Positions 16,751-24,642 of a DNA stretch of 36,308 nt are shown here, piece by piece. The stretch's first letter is position 1. Each line of letters starts with the position of its first letter. Origin of the DNA: Lachnospiraceae bacterium UBA935 (GTDB taxonomy: Bacteria; Bacillota; Clostridia; Lachnospirales; Lachnospiraceae); the NCBI GenBank assembly GCA_002293525.1, contig DBDJ01000043.1, forward strand, positions 1 to 36,308, in the 5' to 3' direction. The position numbers and the translations under genes are program-made. A model generated the notes under the pieces. It did no database searches and was not told the origin of the DNA. It saw only the letters and a list, made by a program, of their open reading frames with translations.

Positions 16751-19123
16751 ATGAATAGACAGAATATGGATAAGCAGGATAGGAATAAACGGGATAAGGA
16801 TGACTGGATGATCAGCGAAACAGCTTATGATCCGCGAAGGAATACCGACAATGGCAACCGTTACCTGATCGGCAACGGTTATATGGGTGTCAGGGGCACG
16901 TTGGAGGAATTTACCAAGGAGCAGCTGGCAGCGGTGAATCTGGCCGGGCTGTATGATCAGGTTGGAGATGGCTGGCGGGAGCCGCTGAACGCCCCGAACC
17001 CCTTGTATGTGGAACTGACTGTCGATGATGTGAAGCTGACGGTACTGGAACAGCAGCCGGCGGAACATGAGCTGAAACTTCATTTCCGGGAAGGGGTCTT
17101 GTACCGTAAAACCAGCTGGGATGTGGCTAAAGGCCGGGTCAGGCTGGAAACGGAACGGTTTGCGGATATGGAAACCCCCCATTACCTGTATATGCGTTAT
17201 GCGGTAACGGCTGACCATGACTGCCGCTTGAGTATCTTGACGGGTATTGACGGGGATGTCTGGGATATCTATGGCCCGCATTACCGGCAGTTCCGGATGG
17301 AAGAGGAGGAAGGCAGCCTCTGTGCCGCCGCTTCGATCCAGGAAGACCGGATTACGGTCCGGATCCGGGAAAAACTATGGCTGCAGGCTGGCAGAAGGCA
17401 TAAAGAAGGGGTTATTGAAGAAGACATTATCAAGGAAGGGGTCATCAAAGAAGATATTGTTGAAAAAGGCTTTATTAAAGAAAGGGTTATCGAAGAAGAC
17501 ATAGCTGACGGTACTGTCAAAATATCAGACGTCATCGTAGAGGACCGGAAAATAATGCGCAGGCTGACCTATGCCCTTTTGGAAGGGGAATGGCTGATAC
17601 TGATCAAAGCGGTACATATAGCGACGGATCAGGATGAGGAGCCGAGGATGCCGGAAATATTTGGCGGCATGAGATATCTGTATCCGCAGCGCAAGGCTGC
17701 TCAGCTTGCCAGCTGGCAGGAGTTCTGGGAGAAGGCGGCGGTGACGATAGAAGGGGATGACAGGGCAATGCGGGCTCTGAATTATTCGCTCTATCAGCTC
17801 CATTCAGCCGCTCCAAGGCATAGCAGCCACCTTTCCATACCAGCCCGCGGACTGTCCGGCCAGACTTATAAGGGGGCTGTTTTCTGGGACACGGAAATGT
17901 TTATGCTGCCCTTTTTTCTTTATACAGAACCGCAGGTGGCACGTAGCCTGATCCGCTATCGTCTCGACACGTTGCCGGGGGCGCTAAGTAAGGCGTTTGA
18001 ATATGGCCATGAGGGGGCATTTTATGCCTGGGAGAGTCAGGAAGGGGGATATGAGGCCTGCTCTGCTTACAATGTGATCGACGTGTTCACCGGGCGGCCG
18101 ATGCGGACCTATTTCCGGGATAAACAGATCCATATTTCAGCGGCCATCGTATATGGCATCATGAAATACACCGAGATCAGCGGTGATGAAAGTATCTGGC
18201 GCGAAGGCGGTCTGGAGACCGTCATCGAATGCGCCCGCTTTTATTACAGCCTGCTGGTAAAAAAAGTTGCCGGCGATGAATTTGAACTCCGGGACGTCAT
18301 CGGCCCGGATGAGTATCATGAACGGGTCAACAATAACGGCTATACCAACCGGATGGCCAAGTATACCTTTGAAGCGGCCGTCTTGCTTTTAGGACAGCTG
18401 GAGAAGGAGCCGGGTGGCTGGCCGGATCGCGAAACGGCCGAACGGTTCTATGTGCGGTATCCGGTAGCAGAACTAAAGGAGCAGTTTGCTGAGGCCGCAC
18501 GGCGGATCTATCTGCCCAGGCCGGATGAAAAAGGGATTATCGAGCAGTTTGACGGTTACCGCCGTCTGGAAGACGTGAGCGTGGAAACGCTGCGAACCCG
18601 TCTGCTCAACGAAAAGGAGTACTGGGGAGGCGCCTATGGCGTTGCGGCGGAAACCCAGGTGATCAAACAGGCCGACGTGGCGATCTGGCTGACGCTGTTT
18701 GCCGATGAACACCGTGAGGAAGTGTTGGAAAATAACTGGCATTATTATGAAGCCCGAACCGAGCATGGTTCATCCTTGAGTGCCTGTATCTATGCCTTGC
18801 TGGCCTGCCGGTGCCGGATGCCGGACCGCGCCTATCCTTATTTTCTTAAGTCGGCGCTGGCTGACTGGAAAGGCGGCGGTAAGGAATGGGCCGGCCTGGT
18901 TTATATCGGCGGTTCCCATCTGGCGGCCGCCGGCGGCGCGTATATGAATGCGGTCCACGGCTTCGCCGGGATTTCCTTTCAAGATGGGAAGCTCAAGATC
19001 GCTCCCTGTTTTCCGTCACATTGGCGTAGGATGAAATTCTCCCTGCAGTTTTTGGGGGAGCGGAAGATCATTGAGATCATAAAAGAAAACGGGGAATATC
19101 AGATACTGGTTAAGAAATGTTAA
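16751..19123 (+). CDS. GH65 disaccharide phosphorylase, second copy
   Basis: This 790-residue paralogue of the upstream enzyme has the same domain order: GNRYLIGNGYMGVRGTLEE, FWDTEMFMLPFFLY, catalytic acid in VIGPDEYHERVNNN (E521), and EARTEHGSSLSACIYALLA at the phosphate site. It is too different from the first copy to be a recent duplicate and probably takes another linkage. A lysine/glutamate-rich repeat insert at residues about 218-247 lies in the N-domain and is not usual for the family. ATG 16751 gives a low-complexity start; ATG 16808 with AAGGA upstream is a reasonable alternative. It lies after a terminator, so it needs read-through or its own weak promoter. Its stop codon overlaps that of the convergent regulator. 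Confidence 0.9.
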   Translation: MNRQNMDKQDRNKRDKDDWMISETAYDPRRNTDNGNRYLIGNGYMGVRGTLEEFTKEQLAAVNLAGLYDQVGDGWREPLNAPNPLYVELTVDDVKLTVLEQQPAEHELKLHFREGVLYRKTSWDVAKGRVRLETERFADMETPHYLYMRYAVTADHDCRLSILTGIDGDVWDIYGPHYRQFRMEEEEGSLCAAASIQEDRITVRIREKLWLQAGRRHKEGVIEEDIIKEGVIKEDIVEKGFIKERVIEEDIADGTVKISDVIVEDRKIMRRLTYALLEGEWLILIKAVHIATDQDEEPRMPEIFGGMRYLYPQRKAAQLASWQEFWEKAAVTIEGDDRAMRALNYSLYQLHSAAPRHSSHLSIPARGLSGQTYKGAVFWDTEMFMLPFFLYTEPQVARSLIRYRLDTLPGALSKAFEYGHEGAFYAWESQEGGYEACSAYNVIDVFTGRPMRTYFRDKQIHISAAIVYGIMKYTEISGDESIWREGGLETVIECARFYYSLLVKKVAGDEFELRDVIGPDEYHERVNNNGYTNRMAKYTFEAAVLLLGQLEKEPGGWPDRETAERFYVRYPVAELKEQFAEAARRIYLPRPDEKGIIEQFDGYRRLEDVSVETLRTRLLNEKEYWGGAYGVAAETQVIKQADVAIWLTLFADEHREEVLENNWHYYEARTEHGSSLSACIYALLACRCRMPDRAYPYFLKSALADWKGGGKEWAGLVYIGGSHLAAAGGAYMNAVHGFAGISFQDGKLKIAPCFPSHWRRMKFSLQFLGERKIIEIIKENGEYQILVKKC
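17402..17491 (+). repeat. Three 30-bp in-frame repeats inside the second GH65 gene
   Basis: Three consecutive 30-base units encode KEGVIEEDII, KEGVIKEDIV and EKGFIKERVI, then a partial unit. The stretch is richer in A and T than the surrounding gene. Family members normally have a short loop here, so this is a tandem amplification that adds a charged loop. Confidence 0.8.
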
Positions 19124-20130
19124 AGTTTACGGACGCTTTCACGTCGGACCAGATGGACCGGCAAGGTAATATGGGTTTGCGGCGGCCGCTCGCCTTCCAG
19201 CAGGCGGATCATCATTTCCACGGCCAGCGCCCCTTTCCGGTTCATATCCTGGCGGATGGTGGTCAGCGGCGGAGTAATTAACCGGCTCAGGATGATGTCG
19301 TCAAAACCGACGACGGAGATATCCCGGGGAACCATGATGCCCTTTTCCCTCATGCAGGTAATCAGATTGGCGGCCATAATGTCAGCAGCCACTACCAGGC
19401 CGGTCAGGCCGGGGATGGTAAGCAGCCGGCCGCACAGCCGCTGGCAGGATTCAAGATCCATCTCGTCGTCCAGCACCAGTTCCGGGTCAAATGGGATGTC
19501 ATGATCGTCAAGGGCTTTCCGGTAGCCATGGAAGCGGGCATTGATCACCCCGCCTTCCCGCAATGGCGGGCAGACAAAAGCGATCTTCTGATGACGGTTC
19601 TCGATCAGGTGCGAAGCCGCCAGATAGCTGCCCTCAAAATCTTCCAGGCCGATGTTACAGATCCGGGTGTCCGTGATATAGCTGTCCACCAGAATAACGG
19701 GAATCTTAAGAGCGGCAAAAGAATCATAAAAGGAGTCTTTGAAGATACCGGTAAAAAACAGCCCGTCGACGTTCCAGTTCTGCAGGAAAGCCATCAGCTC
19801 GCCTGCCGTGGCAACCGTCCTGAGCATCAGGTAGTAGCCGTTTTCCCGCAGTACCCGCTCTAAGACGCCGATAAATATCGAATGAAAGGGATCTTCCATA
19901 AAATTAGAATCATCTTTGGTCACCACATGGTTGATGAAACCGATCACCCGGGAGGAACTGGAGACCAGGGAGCGGGCCGACATATTGGGGACATAGCCCA
20001 GTTCTTTGATGGCATCATTGATGCGGGCGATGGTTTCCGCCGACACCCGGTGATGCTTGCCGTTGATGACATTGGAAACTGTGGTAAAGCTGACGCCGGT
20101 GGCTTGAGCAATATCTTTTATCGTTACCAT
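19120..20130 (-). CDS. LacI-family transcriptional regulator
   Basis: The protein of about 336 residues starts MVTIKDIAQATGVSFTTVSN, a textbook LacI helix-turn-helix with hinge region SARSLVSSSSRVIGF, followed by the periplasmic-binding-like sensor domain (ALKIPVILVDSYI, DISVVGFDDIILSRLITPP). ATG at 20130 is chosen because AAAGGAG lies 5 bases upstream; the frame extends ten codons further without support. It probably represses the sugar-uptake operon and the beta-helix operon through the operator palindromes at 10640, 10704 and 20274, and likely itself, since one operator lies in its own divergent upstream region. The inducer is unknown and is probably an oligosaccharide handled by the locus. 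Confidence 0.92.
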   Translation of the reverse strand: MVTIKDIAQATGVSFTTVSNVINGKHHRVSAETIARINDAIKELGYVPNMSARSLVSSSSRVIGFINHVVTKDDSNFMEDPFHSIFIGVLERVLRENGYYLMLRTVATAGELMAFLQNWNVDGLFFTGIFKDSFYDSFAALKIPVILVDSYITDTRICNIGLEDFEGSYLAASHLIENRHQKIAFVCPPLREGGVINARFHGYRKALDDHDIPFDPELVLDDEMDLESCQRLCGRLLTIPGLTGLVVAADIMAANLITCMREKGIMVPRDISVVGFDDIILSRLITPPLTTIRQDMNRKGALAVEMMIRLLEGERPPQTHITLPVHLVRRESVRKL

Positions 20131-20273
20131 TTGTACTCCTTTACATGACAGTGATGCCATGATGACTGAACTGTAACAGTTATTATTATTTAATCTGAGG
20201 TATTCCGCATAAAATCAGTTCGATTTTAATAAATAAAAGTATAATACATGATTATAAAATTAAGAAATATTGA

Positions 20274-20285
20274 TTTAACGTTAAA
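20274..20285. promoter_or_regulatory. LacI-family operator O3 in the divergent region
   Basis: TTTAACGTTAAA is a perfect 12-bp palindrome that matches O1 over 13 of 14 positions when extended. It lies between the divergent regulator (start 20130) and the beta-helix gene (start 20396) and overlaps a possible TTGATT -35 element at 20270-20275. It can serve autoregulation and control of the glycosidase. Confidence 0.78.
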
Positions 20286-20395
20286 CTTCATATAGCTTGC
20301 CGGAATCAGCAATTGCTTAACAACTTATTACGTTATTAACTGTAGTTTACCATCTCTGATAAGATAATTCAAATATAAAGTAAAGGGATGACGGG

Positions 20396-21946
20396 ATGAA
20401 AAGAGAAAATAAAAACCGTGTACTTACGATCATCTTACTGCTGGCTATCGTTGTCAGCGCGGCGGCGGTCATCCGCCAAAAGAACCGCCCGGGGGAAGTG
20501 AATATGCTGGCCGAGGCCAAACTGGTTTTATATGAAGGGCCCAAAAGCCTGAAAGCTGCCGGAGCGGAGGATCTGGAGGCTGCTTCGGAAAACCAGCGAG
20601 ATTTGTCGCTGATGCGCTGCACCGATACGCTGATCCAGGTGAACGGCCAAGACTGCTTTGTTTACGACACCAATGTCAACCATACCAGGCAGTGGGTGAG
20701 CAGCTATACGCCGCCGCTTTCCCGGACGCCGGTGGCTTACTTTGATTTCTCGGAAGCGGCCCGGATTACGGTTTCGCTGACGGAACGGGACATTCATACG
20801 GTCAAGGTCAGCCCGATGCACTACGGGATCGTTCCCGAAATAGATCCGGAGGGTAAGAGCGTGACCTTTACGGTCACCGAGCCGGATACCTATACGGTTA
20901 CATGGAACGACTCGCCGGAGCGGGCCGTACATATCTTTGCCAATCCGCTGGAAACCGACCTGCCGGACTTTAATGATGAAAAAACCGTCTATGTCGGGCC
21001 GGGGGAATGGGATATTGAAAGTATCATCTTGGAGGACGGGCAGACGCTCTATCTGGCCGGCGGCGCGGTGGTACACGGCATCGTTAATGCCAACTATGCC
21101 GAGAACATCACGGTCCGGGGCCGGGGGATCATCGACGGTTCCAAGCTGCCCGGCTGGAAGGGCACGCTGGCCTATATCCCGCTGAAGTTTGATTTCTGCA
21201 ATAACGTCACCGTTAAGGATGTGATCGTCTTGAACCCCAATGCCTGGGTCTGTCAGGGCTATGCCAGCAGGAACGGCTTGATCGACGGGCTGAAAATCAT
21301 CTCGCCCCGGCCTAACGGAGACGGGATTTCCCTGCAGTCCTGTCAGGATTTTACGGTGCAGAACTGCTTTGTCCGTTCCTGGGACGATTCGCTGGTGGTC
21401 AAGAACTATCTCGGCAATTCCGCCAACCTCACCTTCCGCAATAATCAGCTGTGGACCGACCTGGCGCAGTCCATGGAAGTAGGTTATGAAACCAATAAAG
21501 GCTATCTGCCTGATCCGGTCATCCACAATATCGTGTTCGAAGACATTACCGTCCTGAATAATTTCCATAAGCCAGTCATTTCCATCCATAACGGGGACAA
21601 TGCGGATGTTTATGACGTTGTTTTCCGCCGGATCACCGTGGAAAACGGCCGGATGGGAAGCGGTGACGGCAGCGAGATGCCCTATCTGATCGATCTTCAT
21701 GTCGGGCAGAGTACCAGCTGGTCGACCACGGATGAGCGCGGCACGATCCGGGATATTATAATCGAGGACGTGACGTTATTGGCGGGTAACGATGCCGTTT
21801 CTCGGATTCAGGGATATGACGGCGAGCACCGGGTGGAAAATGTCCGGATCAGCAACCTGAATATCTTAGGACAGCAGATCACCGGTTTTGATGACGGACA
21901 TTTTGAGATAGACGAGGCGACAACGGCTGGCCTGGCCATTGAGTGA
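20396..21946 (+). CDS. Exported right-handed beta-helix glycosidase, GH28/GH49-like
   Basis: The 516-residue protein has an N-terminal membrane/signal segment (VLTIILLLAIVVSAAAV) and then repeated beta-helix coils typical of GH28, GH49 and related families (GQTLYLAGGAVVHGIV, YAENITVRGRGIIDGS). The acidic triad candidates are D309 in PNGDGISLQ and D330/D331 in SWDDSLVVKN. Their 21-residue spacing equals that of GH28 polygalacturonase (NTD...DD). The GH28 histidine and RIK signatures are missing, so pectin is not certain. With GH65 phosphorylases and a sugar importer under the same operator, I favour a glucan-cleaving enzyme. It is divergent from the regulator and likely shares an operon with the discoidin protein that follows. 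Confidence 0.8.
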   Translation: MKRENKNRVLTIILLLAIVVSAAAVIRQKNRPGEVNMLAEAKLVLYEGPKSLKAAGAEDLEAASENQRDLSLMRCTDTLIQVNGQDCFVYDTNVNHTRQWVSSYTPPLSRTPVAYFDFSEAARITVSLTERDIHTVKVSPMHYGIVPEIDPEGKSVTFTVTEPDTYTVTWNDSPERAVHIFANPLETDLPDFNDEKTVYVGPGEWDIESIILEDGQTLYLAGGAVVHGIVNANYAENITVRGRGIIDGSKLPGWKGTLAYIPLKFDFCNNVTVKDVIVLNPNAWVCQGYASRNGLIDGLKIISPRPNGDGISLQSCQDFTVQNCFVRSWDDSLVVKNYLGNSANLTFRNNQLWTDLAQSMEVGYETNKGYLPDPVIHNIVFEDITVLNNFHKPVISIHNGDNADVYDVVFRRITVENGRMGSGDGSEMPYLIDLHVGQSTSWSTTDERGTIRDIIIEDVTLLAGNDAVSRIQGYDGEHRVENVRISNLNILGQQITGFDDGHFEIDEATTAGLAIE

Positions 21947-21965
21947 GAATAAAAAAGGAGCAGAT

Positions 21966-22598
21966 ATGACAGGAAATATTACAGGGCGCGTCAATATCAT
22001 ACTGGCGGCGGTGTTGCTTTTATTGATTGCCTTCGGATTTTTTTACCATCCGCCGGCGGTCTTGCAGGAGATGAAGGAAGAAAATCTGACCGTAGTGACC
22101 GCGCCGGATCAGACGAAAAGCATGGAACATCCTGATTTTGTCAAGGAAGAATTTATTCCGGTTATTCCGGCGGGAAGCAATATAGCTCTGGGGATGCAGG
22201 CAGCGGCCAGCAGCTTTGAAGCGACTTATACCCCCCGTAAAGTGACTGACGGCAATGCCGGCGGAGTATCTTATTGGGAAGGGGCGAAAGACAGTTATCC
22301 GAACTGGATCGAGGTCGAGTTTGAGGAAGCGAGGTCAGTACATGCGGTGCGGGTTCTTTTGAATCCGCAGAACATCTGGGGGCGGCGGGAGCAGACCTTT
22401 TCGGTCGAAGTAAGCAGTGACGGCGAGACTTATGAAGAAGTCGTGGCAGAAGCGGCTTATGTCTTCGACCCGGATCTGGGGAACGAAACCGTGGTGGAAT
22501 TCGGTCAGGCGGAAGCCAGGTATGTTCGCCTGATCTTCACAGCTAATTCTGGCAGCGGCGGCGGGCAGGTGGCGGAACTGGAGGTATATGGGGAATAG
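21966..22598 (+). CDS. Membrane-anchored discoidin (F5/8 type C) domain protein
   Basis: About 210 residues: an N-terminal membrane segment (IILAAVLLLLIAFGFFY), a linker, then one F5/8 type C/CBM32-like domain from about residue 70 (NIALGMQAAASSF, VTDGNAG, WIEVEFEEARSVHAVRVLL) ending VAELEVYGE. ATG 21966 is chosen because AAGGAG is 5 bases upstream; an earlier in-frame start overlaps the preceding gene. The domain binds sugars on the cell surface or in polymers. It follows the beta-helix enzyme by 19 bases and may hold substrate near it. It has no catalytic domain. Confidence 0.85.
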   Translation: MTGNITGRVNIILAAVLLLLIAFGFFYHPPAVLQEMKEENLTVVTAPDQTKSMEHPDFVKEEFIPVIPAGSNIALGMQAAASSFEATYTPRKVTDGNAGGVSYWEGAKDSYPNWIEVEFEEARSVHAVRVLLNPQNIWGRREQTFSVEVSSDGETYEEVVAEAAYVFDPDLGNETVVEFGQAEARYVRLIFTANSGSGGGQVAELEVYGE

Positions 22599-22751
22599 AA
22601 GATCGACCTTTGCCTCTGTTCAAACTTCGCAACTATGACATGAGCGATTGCAAAGATATTCGATTCTTGCACCATCATCACATAAGTACTAAGTAGTTTA
22701 TGACCATCCGTAAAAGGAATTGTATAAAACGACGAAAATCAATAGTATTAG

Positions 22752-22780
22752 TTGACAGAAAATCCCGAATAGAGTAGAAT
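22752..22780 (+). promoter_or_regulatory. Strong sigma-A promoter for the island operon
   Basis: TTGACA (22752-22757), a 17-base spacer, then TAGAAT (22775-22780): a perfect -35 and a 5/6 -10. It points toward the CPBP gene and leaves a leader of about 260 bases. It is the best promoter seen for the long rightward operon. Confidence 0.75.
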
Positions 22781-22813
22781 TTGCATAAAATGTTAGATAG
22801 AATATTATTATAC

Positions 22814-22838
22814 ATTATATTATTGTTGATAATATAAT
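22814..22838 (+). promoter_or_regulatory. AT-only hairpin in the long leader
   Basis: ATTATATTAT (22814-22823) and ATAATATAAT (22829-22838) form a perfect 10-bp stem with loop TGTTG, about 30-50 bases after the expected transcription start. All pairs are A-T, so stability is low; it may instead be a protein-binding palindrome. Confidence 0.45.
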
Positions 22839-23048
22839 AAATAATGTTTGTATATTCTATATTTATTAAGTTATTATTGATATTTGATAAGCATTAGAAT
22901 AATACAAATAGCAGAGTAAGTAATTGCGGTTTACAATAGCAGAATTTTGAAAATGAAATTATTACTTAGGAAGATTGGAATACAGCGCTTATCACGTTAA
23001 TTCCCGACGCTATATATTATATGCATACATATAGAAAGAATAATTACA

Positions 23049-23798
23049 ATGAAACATAAATACATTAACTCAAAACAGATAACAATCTTGTCGGTACTAT
23101 TGATAATGATAGTATTAATGACTATAGTGCATTTTGATCATAGCATATATAATGTTGCGGTAAGTTTTTTTATTGTCGTTTGTGGAATAACTTTTGTGCC
23201 AGTTATAAAAAAAGAATTGGGTTACAGTGATAATCTGCAGATATTTATATATTATGCACCTATGTATATATGGGCAGCTGACCGTATCCACGCAGCTGAG
23301 AACTATCAGGTCATTCAGACAAATTTTGTGCCCTACGTTGTTGGCATTGCCGGAAGTACCATTTTGATTGTCTTGCGTTATCGTGATATTAAAAAAAATG
23401 TCGGGAATCCAATGAATCAGTTGCCGATAGAAAAATCATTTTTCTTTCGGCAACTGATGCACATCAGTATTGCGATATTAGCTGAGGAAATTTATTTTTC
23501 AGGTTATCTGGTTAATGCTCTTCGGGAATATGATTTGGCTGTCTCTGCGGCAGTCAGTGCCGTCCTTTTTCTGCTGGCACATATTTTCAATCGATGGGCG
23601 GCTTCTATGTTTAGATTTAAAGATTATGTGTTCATTCTTTTGCTTGGGTTGCTGAAAGGAGCAGTTTATCATAATACGAATGCTTTATGGATTGTAGTCA
23701 TCATGCATGTGATTTATAACTCTTCTGATATATATATCATGTTCAGGAGGCTGTTTATAAAAGAAAATCAAACAGTGATGTTTTTTAATGATTATTAA
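23049..23798 (+). CDS. CPBP-family intramembrane protease-like protein
   Basis: This 249-residue multi-span membrane protein carries the CPBP (CaaX protease/bacteriocin-processing) motifs: AEEIYFSGYL (E146, E147), LFLLAHIFN (H178) and MHVIYNSSD (H220, N224). The usual first motif is EExxxR; here the Arg is replaced by Ser151, while the metal/catalytic Glu and His residues are kept. Members of this family process or give immunity to bacteriocins in several Gram-positive clusters. Being the first gene of the operon with an exporter and a peptide gene, it is a good candidate for leader cleavage or self-protection. The ribosome site before ATG 23049 is weak. Confidence 0.82.
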   Translation: MKHKYINSKQITILSVLLIMIVLMTIVHFDHSIYNVAVSFFIVVCGITFVPVIKKELGYSDNLQIFIYYAPMYIWAADRIHAAENYQVIQTNFVPYVVGIAGSTILIVLRYRDIKKNVGNPMNQLPIEKSFFFRQLMHISIAILAEEIYFSGYLVNALREYDLAVSAAVSAVLFLLAHIFNRWAASMFRFKDYVFILLLGLLKGAVYHNTNALWIVVIMHVIYNSSDIYIMFRRLFIKENQTVMFFNDY

Positions 23799-23822
23799 GA
23801 CACGGATGGAAGAGGGTCAATC

Positions 23823-24632
23823 ATGTTTGGTATTAGTATAGCAGTAGCAAAGAAAAACCGACTGATAATAAAAAGAGCATATCCCTGGTCCTTTATGTGG
23901 TCCAGAGTTTCCGGGGCTTTCTTTGCCTTGGCAGTACCGATAATGCTTTATTATTTTGTATTTGGACAAACTGTTTCCGAGGATTTCAAAGCATTTGCGG
24001 ATGGAAGCGATTACCTGAATTATATTGTTTGGGGTGCCGCCATGAATGTTTTATCATTTTCGACCCTAATGAATGTGGGAAGATGTTTAATAACGGAGCT
24101 GCGTGAGGGAACACTTGATAACTTTTTGATTTCGCCGGCATCCAGAGCCGGGTATTATCTGGGAACCTATGCTGAGCAGTTGCTGCGGTCATTATTGGAG
24201 GCGTTGCTTATCATTATATTCGGTTTTATTGCCGGGGCAAGATTTGCACCGGAAAATATCCCTGAGGTTTTTGTGTGTATTATCATTTCATCAATGGCTT
24301 TTTTTTCATTATCAATCCTTGTATCAACCATCATGGTCTATACGCGGGATACTTATCTGGTTCAAAATACGATTTTTCTTTGCATGAGCTGTATTTGCGA
24401 AGTGGCTTTTCCAATAGAGTTTTTGCCCGGATGGGTGGGTCGTATCGCCAATATTTTCCCGTTGACCCCGGCGCTTACGATTACGAGGGCCTGCCTGTCC
24501 GGCACTTTTAGCCTGGAAGATTACCGTAACGAGATGATCCGGATCATCGTACTGAGTATGGTGTACTTTCTGACCGGTTACTTTGGATTTATAAAATATG
24601 AAAAAAAATTAATTGAGGAAGTATTGGCATAG
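23823..24632 (+). CDS. ABC-2 type exporter permease, first subunit
   Basis: The 269-residue protein has six predicted membrane helices in ABC-2 order (AFFALAVPIMLYYFVFG, and the last helix near IIVLSMVYFLTGYFGF) and an ABC-2 core with LITELREGTLDNFLISPAS. It starts at ATG 23823 after GAGGG. With the next two genes it makes a heteromeric exporter (permease-ATPase-permease). The location just before the peptide gene suggests export of the finished peptide or immunity. Confidence 0.88.
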   Translation: MFGISIAVAKKNRLIIKRAYPWSFMWSRVSGAFFALAVPIMLYYFVFGQTVSEDFKAFADGSDYLNYIVWGAAMNVLSFSTLMNVGRCLITELREGTLDNFLISPASRAGYYLGTYAEQLLRSLLEALLIIIFGFIAGARFAPENIPEVFVCIIISSMAFFSLSILVSTIMVYTRDTYLVQNTIFLCMSCICEVAFPIEFLPGWVGRIANIFPLTPALTITRACLSGTFSLEDYRNEMIRIIVLSMVYFLTGYFGFIKYEKKLIEEVLA

Positions 24633-24642
24633 GAGAAAAAGG

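Larger units (their letters stand above)
22599..23048. other. AT-rich boundary region and leader of the island
   Basis: This 450-base gap marks a sharp fall in G+C. It holds a promoter (22752-22780), an AT hairpin (22814-22838) and tiny frames (for example a 15-codon one from 22953) without ribosome sites. No tRNA, att-like repeat or integrase was seen, so the manner of insertion is not visible. Confidence 0.6.

Noticed and set aside
20528..21700. 390-codon minus-strand frame opposite the beta-helix gene
   Set aside because: The opposite strand has signal segment, conserved acidic triad and beta-helix repeats; the minus frame is a long shadow caused by codon bias.
22953..23000. 15-codon frame in the leader of the island as a second precursor peptide
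   Set aside because: No ribosome site and far from the recognition gene; chance frames of this length are expected.
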